Below are positions 19,190 through 28,410 of a DNA stretch of 64,000 bases, piece by piece. Within the stretch, counting starts at the first letter, position 1, and each line of letters begins with the position of its first letter. Origin of the DNA: Sphingomonadales bacterium (GTDB taxonomy: Bacteria > Pseudomonadota > Alphaproteobacteria > Sphingomonadales > Sphingomonadaceae); the NCBI GenBank assembly GCA_017302615.1, contig JAFLDB010000001.1:186001-250000 (forward strand). Direction: 5' to 3'. A model generated the notes under the pieces. The model had not been told where the DNA came from. It did no database searches and was given only the letters and a program-made list of their open reading frames with translations. Position numbers and translations under genes: made by a program.

Positions 19190-20157
19190 CTTACGGTGTC
19201 GATCCAGCAATCCAGCAAGGCCTTGGCCAGCCCCTTGTCGAGCGCTTCGGCGGCTTCTTCCACGCCTTCCAGCCAGTCCTCCACCTGCCCGGCCACCAGC
19301 AGGGCTGCTGCCGAGTTGAGCAGCACCGCATCGCGGTAGGCCCCGGCTTCTCCCTGAAGCAGGCGGCGCAGGGCTTCGGCGTTGAAGGCGGCATCCCCGC
19401 CGCGCAGTTCCTCCAGAGGATGGGGGAACAGCCCGGCATCGTCGGGTGAAACCTCGGCCGGGAGCGGCGGCAGGCCGATGGTGGCGAGATAGCTCGGCCC
19501 GGCGATCGACAGCTCGTCCAGCCCCTCGGCCCCGGAAACGATCATCGCCGCTTCGGTATCGAGCAGCTGCATCGCATCGCGGTACAGCGCGATCAGCGCC
19601 GGATTGGCGACCCCGACCAGCTGTCGCCGTACCCCGGCGGGATTGGCCAGCGGACCCAGCAGGTTGAAAATCGTGCGGCGGCCCAGCGCGCGGCGGATCG
19701 GCGCGACCCGGGCCAGCGCCGGGTGATGGGCCTGGGCAAACAGGAAGGCGATACCGAGATCGGCCAAGGTCTGTTCGGCCAGTTCCGATGCGCGGGCCAG
19801 GTTCAGGCCCAGCGCTTCCAGCGTGTCGGCCCCGCCCGCCAGGCTGGATGCGGCGCGGTTGCCGTGCTTGGCCACCGGTACATCGCAAGCCGCCACCACC
19901 AACGCCACAGCGGTGGAGACATTCAGGCTGTGCTGCCCGTCGCCCCCGGTTCCGCAAACATCGATCGCCCCGGCGGGCGCGGCCACCGGTTTCATTCGCG
20001 CACGCATGGCCTTGACCGCCCCGGCCACTTCGGCCGCGGTTTCGCCCCGATCGGCCAGCTCGACCAGTGTGGCGGCAATGGCCTCGTCCGGAACCTCGCC
20101 ATCGAGGATCCGGCCAAACAGCACCTCGGCTTCGTTCAGGCTCATCGCGGCGGCCAT
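19186..20157 (-). CDS. trpD: Anthranilate phosphoribosyltransferase
   Basis: TrpD joins anthranilate and PRPP. The 323 residues carry [15 protein letters not shown] (PRPP binding), KHGNRAASS and GADTLEALG. Its start region overlaps the 3' end of the YcxB-like gene by 16 bases, and its stop overlaps trpC by four bases, so translation is probably coupled. The second methionine (MSLNEAEV, four codons in) is an equally good start. Confidence 0.97.
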   Translation of the reverse strand: MAAAMSLNEAEVLFGRILDGEVPDEAIAATLVELADRGETAAEVAGAVKAMRARMKPVAAPAGAIDVCGTGGDGQHSLNVSTAVALVVAACDVPVAKHGNRAASSLAGGADTLEALGLNLARASELAEQTLADLGIAFLFAQAHHPALARVAPIRRALGRRTIFNLLGPLANPAGVRRQLVGVANPALIALYRDAMQLLDTEAAMIVSGAEGLDELSIAGPSYLATIGLPPLPAEVSPDDAGLFPHPLEELRGGDAAFNAEALRRLLQGEAGAYRDAVLLNSAAALLVAGQVEDWLEGVEEAAEALDKGLAKALLDCWIDTVR

Positions 20158-20663
20158 GTGCCGGAAACTCCATTCGCGTCCAGCGCCGCGATCAGCGCCT
20201 GACGGGTTGCGACATCGGGAAAGGCCTGCGCCGGGATGATGTGGAACAGGTGCACCTGCCGAAACAGCAGTAGAACCCGGTCATCGGCCAGCCAGGCCTT
20301 GAGATCACCCATGGGTTGGTTCCAGCTGGCGGTTTCACTTTCGGCCCAGATCGCCTGGTCGTCCCAGCCAAGGTTGGCCAGTTCCGACATTGCCGGATCA
20401 TCGGCGATGGCCCGCCGGGCCATTCGCGGAATGCCGAAGAAGCGGGAATAGAGCGGCACCAGCACCCGGGAAAACACCATGGCCAGCATGGCGATCAGCA
20501 ACAGCAGGCGATCGGTCTCTCCGCTCAGCCGGGTGTAAAGATACAGCGCGAAGCCGAGGATCGGCACCACCCAGACAGCCTGCCGCTTGATCCCGGCCAG
20601 CTGATAAAGCCGCTGTGCCGCAATCAGGTCATCGGCAGTCAGGGCAAATTCGATCCGGCTCAC
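20142..20663 (-). CDS. YcxB-like membrane protein inside the trp operon
   Basis: A 173-residue protein with two adjacent membrane helices (about 30-46 and 53-72) and a C-terminal soluble domain of YcxB type ([29 protein letters not shown]). YcxB-like domains are widespread and have no known function. It overlaps trpG by four bases upstream and trpD by 16 bases downstream, so it is firmly embedded in the operon. Nothing in it suggests a tryptophan enzyme. Confidence 0.85.
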   Translation of the reverse strand: MSRIEFALTADDLIAAQRLYQLAGIKRQAVWVVPILGFALYLYTRLSGETDRLLLLIAMLAMVFSRVLVPLYSRFFGIPRMARRAIADDPAMSELANLGWDDQAIWAESETASWNQPMGDLKAWLADDRVLLLFRQVHLFHIIPAQAFPDVATRQALIAALDANGVSGTWPPR

Positions 20664-21250
20664 ACCAGAACCTTTGGTTCGACCCCGGCCATGCGCAGGA
20701 AGTTGGCCAGCATGTCGTGGCCATGCTCGGTAGCGATGCTCTCCGGGTGGAACTGAACCCCGTGGATCGGCAGTTCCTTGTGGCGGAAGCCCATCACATG
20801 ACCATCGTCCGAAGTGCAGTTGACCACCAGTCCTTCGGGCACGTCATCGACGATCAGCGAGTGATAGCGCGTGGCGGTGAACGGGGAGGGGAGGCCGGCG
20901 AAGATCCCGGTGCCGTCATGGGTCACCGGCGAAGTCTTGCCATGCATCAGGCCGCCGCGCACCACCTGTCCGCCAAAATGCTGGCCGATCGACTGGTGGC
21001 CCAGGCACACGCCCAGCAGCGGCAGGCGCGCATCGGCACAGGCTGCAACCAGATCGAGGCTGATCCCGGCCTCGTTCGGGGTGCAGGGGCCGGGCGAAAT
21101 GAGGAAGCCCTTGGCCCCGCTCGACACCGCTTGGCCCGCGCTGATCGCGTCGTTGCGCACGACTTCGACCTTGGCGCCCAGTTCCATCAGGTAGTGGACC
21201 AGGTTCCAGGTGAAGCTGTCGTAATTGTCGATGACGAGGATGTCGGCCAT
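20660..21250 (-). CDS. trpG: Anthranilate synthase glutamine amidotransferase component
   Basis: TrpG releases ammonia from glutamine for TrpE. The 196-residue protein starts [13 protein letters not shown] at 21250, and the catalytic triad is Cys82 (GVCLGHQ), His168 and Glu170 (QFHPES). Residues before this methionine in the open frame do not fit the family. It is separated from trpE by two hydrolase genes (about 2.1 kb), while its stop overlaps the YcxB-like gene. Confidence 0.97.
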   Translation of the reverse strand: MADILVIDNYDSFTWNLVHYLMELGAKVEVVRNDAISAGQAVSSGAKGFLISPGPCTPNEAGISLDLVAACADARLPLLGVCLGHQSIGQHFGGQVVRGGLMHGKTSPVTHDGTGIFAGLPSPFTATRYHSLIVDDVPEGLVVNCTSDDGHVMGFRHKELPIHGVQFHPESIATEHGHDMLANFLRMAGVEPKVLV

Positions 21251-21287
21251 GGCGAGCCCCATAAGCGCCTCTGTGCGGTTTTGCCAG

Positions 21288-22247
21288 TCAGGCTTTCTTG
21301 CCGGCAAACCGGTCGGTCGCCCGCACCAGTCCGTCGGTGATACCGGGCTCGGTGAACAGGTGGCCGCCGTCGGGCACGATCTGCAGATCCACTTCCGGCC
21401 AGGCCTGTTTCAGCGCAAAGGCGGCCGCCGGGGGCGTGCAGCAGTCGTGGCGGCCCTGCACGATCACGCCGGGAATGCCGCGCAGCCGGTGCGCATCGCG
21501 GATCAGTTGATCGGGTTCCAGCCAGCACAGGTTGCGGAAAAAGTGAGCTTCGATCCGGGCGACGGCTACGGCATGATCGTCGGCGGTGAAATCGGCCATC
21601 ATGTCCGGATCGGGCAGCAGGGTGCAGGTGACGCCTTCCCACATTGCCCAGATCCGGGCGGCGGTCAGGCGCACTTCGGCATCGTCGCTGGTCAGGCGGC
21701 GGTAATAGGCTTCGAGCAGGTCGCCCCGCTCGGCCTCGGGAATGTGGCCGGTGAACTCGGCCCAGGCCTCGGGGTAAAGCTCGCTGGCGCCATAGCGGTA
21801 GAGCCAGTCATATTCGCGCGGAGTGCCAAGGAATATCCCGCGCAGGACCAGTTCGCTCACCCGGTCGGGATGGCTCTCGGCATAGGCGAGGCTGAGGGTC
21901 GATCCCCAGGAGCCGCCGAACACCAGCCAGCGCTCATGCCCGGCCATTTCCCGCAAGGCTTCGATATCGGCGACAAGGTGCCAGGTGGTGTTCGCCTCCA
22001 GATGGGCAAACGGCGCGGAACGCCCGCAGCCGCGCTGATCGAACAGCAGGACGTCGTACAGGTCGGGATCGAACTGCTGGCGGTGCTTCGGGCTCATCCC
22101 GCCGCCGGGACCGCCGTGCAGGAATACCGCCGGCTTGCCGCCGGGCGTGCCGCAGCGTTCCCAATAGAGGCTGTGACCATCGCCGACATCGAGCGTGCCG
22201 CTCGCATAGGGTTCGATTGGCGGATAGAGGGTGCGGCGCTCGCTCAT
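21288..22247 (-). CDS. pip: Prolyl aminopeptidase (proline iminopeptidase)
   Basis: An alpha/beta-hydrolase that removes N-terminal proline from peptides. Motifs are HGGPGGG (oxyanion hole), DQRGCGRS, the nucleophile elbow [13 protein letters not shown] and a C-terminal DGGHLF with the catalytic His. The start at 22247 ([14 protein letters not shown]) gives 319 residues, the family length. A longer frame to 23021 is antiphase sequence of the neighbouring gene. It lies eight bases after the secreted hydrolase gene and is probably co-transcribed with the trp genes. Confidence 0.95.
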   Translation of the reverse strand: MSERRTLYPPIEPYASGTLDVGDGHSLYWERCGTPGGKPAVFLHGGPGGGMSPKHRQQFDPDLYDVLLFDQRGCGRSAPFAHLEANTTWHLVADIEALREMAGHERWLVFGGSWGSTLSLAYAESHPDRVSELVLRGIFLGTPREYDWLYRYGASELYPEAWAEFTGHIPEAERGDLLEAYYRRLTSDDAEVRLTAARIWAMWEGVTCTLLPDPDMMADFTADDHAVAVARIEAHFFRNLCWLEPDQLIRDAHRLRGIPGVIVQGRHDCCTPPAAAFALKQAWPEVDLQIVPDGGHLFTEPGITDGLVRATDRFAGKKA

Positions 22248-22255
22248 CGGTGCGC

Positions 22256-23320
22256 TCACTTCGTCGCCAGCAGCTTCGCGAGGTCCTTTTTCCAGAACTT
22301 GGCCCAGGTGTGGGTGCCGTGTCCCTTGGTCTCGGCCGTGGCCGGGATCAGGATGTAGCGGGCGCGGGGCATCAGCCTGGCGTGCTTTTCGGCCAGGGCC
22401 AGTTCGGGCGGGTTGATGAAATCGTCGGCCGAATTGATCCACAGCACCGGCACGGTCACATTCCGCAGCTTGGGCAGCGGGTTGTAATCGCGCGAGCTGT
22501 CGAGCTGATAGATCTGGTCGTTGGCATCGAGATCGTTGGCGGCGCGGGCGGCATAGGCTTCGTTCAGGTACTTCACCGCGCCTTCGCGGGTCGGGAACTG
22601 GGCCTGCAAGGCGACCGGGTTGCCGCCGGCGATCATCGAGAGATAGCGCGCGGTCCGCAGGCCGTTTTCGGGCGGGCTGGTGTAATTGCCGCCGTTCCAC
22701 AGCGGATCGGCCTTGATCGCGTCGATCGACATCTGCCGCCACATCCGGTTGCGCCCGGCAATCTCCATCGCGTTGCAGGCGAAGGGGGCAAGACGGCGGG
22801 CAAAGCCGGGGTATTCGGTCCCCCAGACGAAAGCGTGCATGCAGCCCATCGAGGTGCCAAGGATCAGTTGGAGGCGGTTGACCTCCAGTCCCTCGGTCAG
22901 CAGGCGGCGCTGGGCATCGACCATGTCGAAATAGCCATAGCGCGGGAAACCCATCCGCAGCCCGTCGCTGGGCTTGCTGCTTTTGCCGTGGCCGATGTTG
23001 TCGGGCAGGATCACGTACCACTTGGTGATATCGAGCACCTGGCCCGGGCCGAACAGTTCATCGGCAAATTGCGGGCGGAAGAACTGCCAGCCTGAACCGC
23101 CGGTGCCGTGGAGGATCATCACCGCGTTCTCGATCTCGCCCGCGGCATTGCGGCGCGGGGTGCCGAGTGTGGTGACGTGCATCCTGAGAACCAGCTTCTC
23201 GCCGCTGCGGAAAGTGAAGCCGGGCAGCACCACATCGCGTTCGGTGGAGCGTTTCTGCCATTCCTGCGCGTGCAGGGGCGTGGCGATCAGGGCGAGGATC
23301 AGGAACAGGAGTTTGCGCAT
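22256..23320 (-). CDS. Secreted alpha/beta hydrolase of the MetX (homoserine acetyltransferase) type
   Basis: A 354-residue protein with a signal peptide (MRKLLFLILALIATPLHAQ). The hydrolase fold shows HGTGGSG, the nucleophile elbow GTSMGCMHAFVWG, Asp in NSADDFINP and a late His (KGHGTHTWAKFW). The fold and GTSMG motif resemble homoserine O-acetyltransferases, but an export signal is not expected for a methionine enzyme, so a periplasmic esterase or acyltransferase is more likely. It sits between trpE and pip, eight bases from pip. The substrate is unknown. Confidence 0.88.
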   Translation of the reverse strand: MRKLLFLILALIATPLHAQEWQKRSTERDVVLPGFTFRSGEKLVLRMHVTTLGTPRRNAAGEIENAVMILHGTGGSGWQFFRPQFADELFGPGQVLDITKWYVILPDNIGHGKSSKPSDGLRMGFPRYGYFDMVDAQRRLLTEGLEVNRLQLILGTSMGCMHAFVWGTEYPGFARRLAPFACNAMEIAGRNRMWRQMSIDAIKADPLWNGGNYTSPPENGLRTARYLSMIAGGNPVALQAQFPTREGAVKYLNEAYAARAANDLDANDQIYQLDSSRDYNPLPKLRNVTVPVLWINSADDFINPPELALAEKHARLMPRARYILIPATAETKGHGTHTWAKFWKKDLAKLLATK

Positions 23321-23358
23321 GGGTGGGGACGCTAGTCCGCCAGGCGCGCCGGTTCAAG

Positions 23359-24876
23359 CTATTGCCCGAAACCTGCCTCTTCGGACACGCGCACCGCCTC
23401 GCGCGCGGCGGCGATCAGGGCGCCGGCCTTGGCCTCGCATTCGCGCTGTTCGTATTCCGGATCGCTGTCGGCAACGATCCCGGCCCCGGCCTGCACGTGC
23501 AGCATCCCGTCCTTGACCACTCCGGTGCGCAGGACAATGCAGCTGTCGAGATTGCCGTCCGGCGCGAAATAGCCGACCCCGCCGGCATAGGCGCCGCGGG
23601 TTTCGGGTTCCAGCTCGGCGATGATCTCGCAGGCTCGCACCTTGGGCGCGCCGCTGACCGTGCCGGCGGGAAAACCGGCGAAGACCGCATCGATCGCATC
23701 GTGGTTCGCGGCATCGAGCCGGCCGACCACGTTGGAGACGATGTGCATGACATGGCTGTAGCGCTCGATCGTGTAGCTCTCGGTCACCTTGACGGTTCCG
23801 GCCTCGGCCACCCGGCCAACGTCGTTGCGGCCCAGGTCGAGCAGCATCAGGTGCTCGGCGCGCTCCTTGGGGTCGGCCAGCAGGCTGGCCTCGTTCTCGC
23901 GGTCCTGCTCGGGGGTATTCCCGCGCGGGCGGGTTCCGGCGATCGGGCGGATCGTCACTTCGCCGTCGCGGACCCGGACCAGGATTTCCGGGCTGGACCC
24001 GGTCAGGGCGAAGCCCGGCAGGTCGAGGAAATAGAGGAACGGCGAAGGATTGACCCGCCGCAGCGCCCGGTAGAGCGCGATCGGGGGCAGGGTGAAGGGG
24101 CAGGTGAAGCGCTGCGCCAGCACGACCTGAAAGATGTCACCGGCCGAAATGTAGTCCTTCGCCTTCAGCACCATGTCGCGGTACTGGCCCGGCGCCATGA
24201 CCGGTTGCAGTACCGGTGCGGGCAGGGCGGCATCGCGCACCGGGGCCGGAACCGGAGCGGCCAGCCCGCGCAGGGCCTGATCGATCCGGTCCTGCGCAGC
24301 TTCGAGCAGATGGTCCGGCGTACCGGCTTCGGGCCAGACCGGCGCAACGCACCACAACGCGTCGCTCAGCCGGTCGAACACCAGGATAAGCGCGGGCCGC
24401 ACAAACAGCATGTCGGGCAGGTTGAGCGGGTTTTCGGCCGGGCGGGGCAGCTTCTCGACCAGGCCATAGGTCTCGTAACCGAAATAGCCGACCAGGCAGG
24501 CCAGCACCGGCGGCAGGGCATCCGGCACATCGAAGCGGCACTGATCGACCAGCGCGCGCAGTTCGCTCAGGCTGTCTCCGCTAAGCGGGGCAAAGGCCGC
24601 GCGGTCATGCCGCCATTGACGGTTGATCTCGGCGCTGGCCCCGGTCGCCCTGAACACCAGGTCGGGATCGAGCCCGAGCAGGCTGTAACGGCCACGCACT
24701 TCGCCGCCCTCGACGCTTTCCAGCAGGAAATCGCCGCGCCCCTCGACCATCAACTTGAGCGCCGCGCCGACCGGGGTCTCGGTATCGGCAACCAGCCGGC
24801 GCCAGATCAGCCCGGGCTTGCCTGCTGCGAGCGCGGCCTCCGCCGCTGTCCAGTTTTCCGCCCGGGCCTGCATCAT
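23359..24876 (-). CDS. trpE: Anthranilate synthase component I
   Basis: TrpE converts chorismate to anthranilate, using ammonia from TrpG. The 505 residues carry the tryptophan-feedback motif LLESVEGG near residue 52 and the chorismate-site motifs GSSPEILVR, PIAGTRPRG, DLGRNDVGRV and FPAGTVSGAPKVRA. It starts 11 bases after ppiD, and no leader peptide or attenuator lies in front of it, so classical trpL attenuation is unlikely. Allosteric control through the LLES site is expected from the family. Confidence 0.97.
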   Translation of the reverse strand: MMQARAENWTAAEAALAAGKPGLIWRRLVADTETPVGAALKLMVEGRGDFLLESVEGGEVRGRYSLLGLDPDLVFRATGASAEINRQWRHDRAAFAPLSGDSLSELRALVDQCRFDVPDALPPVLACLVGYFGYETYGLVEKLPRPAENPLNLPDMLFVRPALILVFDRLSDALWCVAPVWPEAGTPDHLLEAAQDRIDQALRGLAAPVPAPVRDAALPAPVLQPVMAPGQYRDMVLKAKDYISAGDIFQVVLAQRFTCPFTLPPIALYRALRRVNPSPFLYFLDLPGFALTGSSPEILVRVRDGEVTIRPIAGTRPRGNTPEQDRENEASLLADPKERAEHLMLLDLGRNDVGRVAEAGTVKVTESYTIERYSHVMHIVSNVVGRLDAANHDAIDAVFAGFPAGTVSGAPKVRACEIIAELEPETRGAYAGGVGYFAPDGNLDSCIVLRTGVVKDGMLHVQAGAGIVADSDPEYEQRECEAKAGALIAAAREAVRVSEEAGFGQ

Positions 24877-24887
24877 CGCGTCGCTGC

Positions 24888-26825
24888 TTACTGCACGCCC
24901 TGCAGGCGCTTCTTGAGCGCGTCGATGTTGCTCTGATTGCGGGTCACGCCCACTTCATCGCGCATCCCGCCGCCCAGCTGGTTGGCATATTCGGAGCCCA
25001 TGTTGCCGGCCAGGGTTTCTTCCAGACCGGGCAGGCGCGGATCGTCCGGCTTGACCTCGCCCGGGATCACCTTGGTGACCGAGACGACATACCAGCCGCG
25101 GTTGCGCGGCGCAGCCAGCAGGCGGACCTTGCCCCTGGCCATGGTGAACAACAGCATTTCCGGCTTGGACGCGTTCTGGCCCTGGGCCTGCACTTCCATG
25201 CGGCCCTTGCTGACCCGGTCGACCGGCGGCAGCGGCACACCCAGGGAAGCGACCGCCTGTTCGACCGGCACGCCCTTTTCAACCTGGCTCTGGACCTTCT
25301 CGGCCGCTGCCTTGGCCGCCTTGGCGCCCTTGGCCTGCTGGATATCGGCAATCACCTGCGGGCGGATCTGGTCGAGCGGCGGCGGCGCGGCCGGCGCGAT
25401 CGCGCCGACATCGAAGACCATGAAGGTCTTGCCCGGATCCACTTCGGCCAGCTGCGGCTGCTTTTCCGATTCCATCGCGAAAGCGGCCTGCAGCACGGGC
25501 GCCAGCACTTCCGGAGCCTTGGCCCCGTCCTTGCCATAGACCGCGCCGTTGGCCAGCAGCGGTTCGGTTTCAACCACTTCCAGCCCCATGTCCTTGGCCA
25601 CGTCGGTCAAGGTCGCGCCATTGGCGACGTTCTCGTCGATCCGTGCGGAGAACTCGGCGATCGCCTCGCGGCGCTTTTCCTCGCCCAGTTCCTTGACCAG
25701 TTCGGGCTTGGCCTGTTCCAGCGTCTTGCCCGGCGTGCCCTCGTTGGCATCGACCCGGACGACGGCCCAGCCAAGCGGGGTCTTGAACGGACCGGCCACC
25801 TTGCCGACCGGCGCGGCAAAGACCGCATCGGCCACCGCGCTCGAGCCCTGCAGCGCATATTCGGCCTTGGTCAGAGTGCCGAGCGATGCCACCGCGAGGC
25901 CCTTGGACCCGGCGGAAGCCTCCAGCGACTTTCCGCCCGAAACCTCGCCGAACACCACCTTGGCGGCAGCTTCGGTCGGCAGGATGATCTGCGACAGACG
26001 GCGCTTGTCGGTCGGCGCGTATTTGGCCTTGTTGGCGTTGTAGCGTGCAGCGATTTCGGCATCGCTGGGGGCGGGCACGTCCTTGATCACGTTGTCGCCG
26101 AACACGATGTAACGGATCGTGCGGCGTTCCGGCAGGGCGTAGGTCGCCTTGTTGTTGGCGTACCACTCGGTCACCTCTGCCTCAGTCGGCGGAGTGGTCG
26201 GGGCAAAGGCGGCAGCGGGCAGGGTCACAATGAAGCCCTCGCGGCGCTCGGTCACCACGGCGGCATAGCGCATCGAAACCTTGCGCGGCACCTTGATGCC
26301 CAGAGTGGTCGAGGCGGCCAGCTGGCGGCTCATCAGCTCTTCCGCCACTTCGGCGCGGAATTCGGCGTCGGTCATTCCGCGCTCGGCCAGGAACTGGCGA
26401 TAGAGCGCCGGATCGACCTTGCCGTCAGGTCCCTGGATCCGCGGGATCTTTGCGATTTCGCTGTCGATCAGGCGGTCCCCGACATAAAGCCCGTGACGCT
26501 CGCCGAATTGCAGCGCGGCGCGGCGGTCGATCAGGAAGGTCAGCAGGTCTTCAAGCCCGTTGCGTTCTAGAAAGCTGGCCATGGTCGCGGTCGGATCGCT
26601 TTGTCGCATCCGCGTCAGGATGGTGCTGACCGAACGCTCCACCTCGTTGCCGGTCAGGCGCTTCTTGCCGACCTTTGCGACATTGTCGCCGCTCGAGAAC
26701 GAGCCGAACCCGCCGGTCGAGGCGACATCGCCACTGGCGAAGGCAAAGGCGATAAGCCCCAGAAAACCAAGGGTGAAACCGACGCCCCACTTGGATTGGA
26801 AGAAGTTGCGGAAGGACTGGATCAT
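24888..26825 (-). CDS. ppiD: PpiD-type peptidyl-prolyl isomerase / periplasmic chaperone
   Basis: A 645-residue membrane-anchored periplasmic chaperone. A single N-terminal helix (about 14-31, VGFTLGFLGLIAFAFA) is followed by a SurA-N-like region, a parvulin-like domain (about 265-370) and a long C-terminal SurA-like part. The start at 26825 (MIQSFRNFFQSKWG) fits the family; an open extension to 27011 does not. It assists outer-membrane protein folding at the Sec exit. Here it leads the trp operon, and the ppiD-trpE pairing is common in sphingomonads (from memory). Confidence 0.93.
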   Translation of the reverse strand: MIQSFRNFFQSKWGVGFTLGFLGLIAFAFASGDVASTGGFGSFSSGDNVAKVGKKRLTGNEVERSVSTILTRMRQSDPTATMASFLERNGLEDLLTFLIDRRAALQFGERHGLYVGDRLIDSEIAKIPRIQGPDGKVDPALYRQFLAERGMTDAEFRAEVAEELMSRQLAASTTLGIKVPRKVSMRYAAVVTERREGFIVTLPAAAFAPTTPPTEAEVTEWYANNKATYALPERRTIRYIVFGDNVIKDVPAPSDAEIAARYNANKAKYAPTDKRRLSQIILPTEAAAKVVFGEVSGGKSLEASAGSKGLAVASLGTLTKAEYALQGSSAVADAVFAAPVGKVAGPFKTPLGWAVVRVDANEGTPGKTLEQAKPELVKELGEEKRREAIAEFSARIDENVANGATLTDVAKDMGLEVVETEPLLANGAVYGKDGAKAPEVLAPVLQAAFAMESEKQPQLAEVDPGKTFMVFDVGAIAPAAPPPLDQIRPQVIADIQQAKGAKAAKAAAEKVQSQVEKGVPVEQAVASLGVPLPPVDRVSKGRMEVQAQGQNASKPEMLLFTMARGKVRLLAAPRNRGWYVVSVTKVIPGEVKPDDPRLPGLEETLAGNMGSEYANQLGGGMRDEVGVTRNQSNIDALKKRLQGVQ

Positions 26826-26950
26826 CGCCTGCTCATCGGGAATGGGTAAACCGGTGCCCAATGCGGGCACTCTGGCCGGGGCAATAGCATCATTGCGCGG
26901 GCAGGCAATGGCTGACCCGTCCCCATCCACCGCACTTTGCCGCAAGCCCT

Positions 26951-26979
26951 TTGACAAGCCGCGTCGGCCTCGCCTAACC
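26951..26979 (+). promoter_or_regulatory. Putative tpiA promoter
   Basis: TTGACA (26951-26956) and CTAACC (26974-26979) are spaced by 17 bases, in the 207-base gap between the divergent ppiD and tpiA genes. The -10 hexamer equals that of the putative gltA promoter. Predicted by eye. Confidence 0.45.
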
Positions 26980-27032
26980 GCGAGGCCAAGCCCGCAGCCA
27001 CAGCCGGGCACTACAGTTCAGCGAGGAAACCC

Positions 27033-27791
27033 ATGCCCAACCGGCCCTACATCGTCGGCAACTGGAAGATGAACGGCACGCGTGCCATGCTGGCAGAAGC
27101 CCGCGCGATCGATCGCGGCGCGGCGCGCTATCCATCCGTTCGGGTTGGCGTTGCACCGCCGTTCACCCTGGTCAGCGCGATGGCCGAGGCCCTGCAGACC
27201 GCCAGCGTGGGCGCACAGGATTGCCATGCCGAGGCCAGCGGCGCCTTCACCGGCAACGTATCGGCCCCGATGCTGGGCGATGCCGGGGCCAGCTTCGTCA
27301 TTGTCGGCCACTCCGAACGCCGCGCCATGCATGGCGAAACCGATTCGATGGTCCGGGCCAAGGCCGAAGCCGCGCTGGCGGCCGGGCTTGAAGTGATCGT
27401 TTGCGTGGGCGAGACCGAGGCCGAGCGCGATGCCGGTCAGGCCGAAGCGGTGGTGACCGGACAGGTGGCGGCTTCCCTGCCGCAGGGCGAAGGCATCGTC
27501 CCGCGGGTGACCGTGGCCTATGAGCCGGTCTGGGCGATCGGTACCGGCCGGGTCCCTTCGGTCGACGACGTCGGGGCCATGCACCGGGCAATCCGCGCCC
27601 AGCTGCTGGAAAGCTATGGCGATGAAGGCGCGATCGTGCGCATCCTCTATGGCGGATCGGTCAATGCCGGGAATGCCGCCAATCTGCTTGCCGCAGACGA
27701 AGTGGGCGGGGCATTGGTCGGCGGGGCAAGCCTGACCGCCGATGCCTTTCTGCCGATCGTCCTTGCTGCCGCCAGCCCCGACGCGGAATAG
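27033..27791 (+). CDS. tpiA: Triosephosphate isomerase
   Basis: TpiA interconverts dihydroxyacetone phosphate and glyceraldehyde 3-phosphate. The 252 residues contain VGNWKMNG (Asn/Lys), GHSERR (catalytic His), AYEPVWAIGTG (catalytic Glu) and YGGSVNAGN. GCGAGGAAA precedes the ATG as ribosome site. secG follows after 72 bases. Confidence 0.97.
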   Translation: MPNRPYIVGNWKMNGTRAMLAEARAIDRGAARYPSVRVGVAPPFTLVSAMAEALQTASVGAQDCHAEASGAFTGNVSAPMLGDAGASFVIVGHSERRAMHGETDSMVRAKAEAALAAGLEVIVCVGETEAERDAGQAEAVVTGQVAASLPQGEGIVPRVTVAYEPVWAIGTGRVPSVDDVGAMHRAIRAQLLESYGDEGAIVRILYGGSVNAGNAANLLAADEVGGALVGGASLTADAFLPIVLAAASPDAE

Positions 27792-27863
27792 CGCTGCGGG
27801 TTGCAAGACCGGGCCGGCGCGCCTAGATGCGCGGCAACAGATCCTTTTTCGCGCGGAACCATC

Positions 27864-28274
27864 ATGTCGCTTTTCATTTTCCTGACCGTCATCCAGGCGA
27901 TCATCGCCGCACTGCTGGTCGGCGTCATTCTGATGCAGAAGTCCGAAGGCGGCGGCCTGGGCGTGGGCGGCAGCCCGGCCGGTCTCATGTCGGCTCGCGG
28001 CGCTGCCGATTTCCTGACCCGCGCTACCACCATTCTGGCGGTGCTGTTCGTGACGCTCAGCATCGTTCTGGCCGCGCTGGCCAGCCAGAGCGGCGGGGAT
28101 CGCCAGATCGAGGACACGCTGAACCGTTCGGTCGCTCCGGCCCAGCTTCCGCCGCCGGGCGCGGTCGATCCGCTTCAGCCCGGGGCCCAGCCGGCTCCTG
28201 CCGGCAGCCCGGCCGCTTCGCCGGCTCCGGCCGGTAACGGCCTCGATCCGCTGGGCGCACCCGCCAAGCAGTAA
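27864..28274 (+). CDS. secG: Protein translocase subunit SecG
   Basis: SecG is the small subunit of the SecYEG channel. The 136-residue protein starts MSLFIFLTVIQAIIAALLV and has two membrane helices (about 3-23 and 54-72) joined by the conserved loop LMQKSEGGGLGVGG. A Pro/Ala-rich C-terminal tail of about 50 residues is typical of sphingomonad SecG. An upstream ATG at 27801 would only add non-family residues. A hairpin follows the stop. Confidence 0.93.
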   Translation: MSLFIFLTVIQAIIAALLVGVILMQKSEGGGLGVGGSPAGLMSARGAADFLTRATTILAVLFVTLSIVLAALASQSGGDRQIEDTLNRSVAPAQLPPPGAVDPLQPGAQPAPAGSPAASPAPAGNGLDPLGAPAKQ

Positions 28275-28285
28275 TTCACCCCATT

Positions 28286-28340
28286 CGGCCCTCGCGCGCT
28301 CCCCGGCCACAGGTTTGGGGGGCAGGGCCGTGTGTTTTGT
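28286..28340 (+). terminator. Putative secG terminator
   Basis: A two-part hairpin: CGGCCCT (28286-28292) pairs with AGGGCCG (28324-28330), and inside it GCTCCCC (28298-28304) pairs with GGGGGGC (28317-28323). It is followed by TGTGTTTTGT, a T-rich tail. It lies 12 bases after the secG stop and before pyrG. Confidence 0.6.
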
Positions 28341-28410
28341 TCCAGCAACTGTGGATTGTGGCAGGCAGCGCTTGCCCGACTCCGCACAATCCGCTTAAGG
28401 CCCGACTCCC

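Noticed and set aside
18413-20173. A 586-residue TrpC with a long N-terminal extension
   Set aside because: The extension is antiphase trpD sequence. TrpC begins at 19189, overlapping trpD by four bases.
21288-23021. A single long protein spanning pip and part of the upstream hydrolase
   Set aside because: The N-terminal 258 residues are antiphase reading of the hydrolase gene. The family start [14 protein letters not shown] at 22247 has the correct length and a neighbour eight bases away.
23359-24887. A trp attenuator or leader peptide before trpE
   Set aside because: Only 11 bases separate ppiD from trpE, so there is no room for a leader peptide or alternative hairpins.
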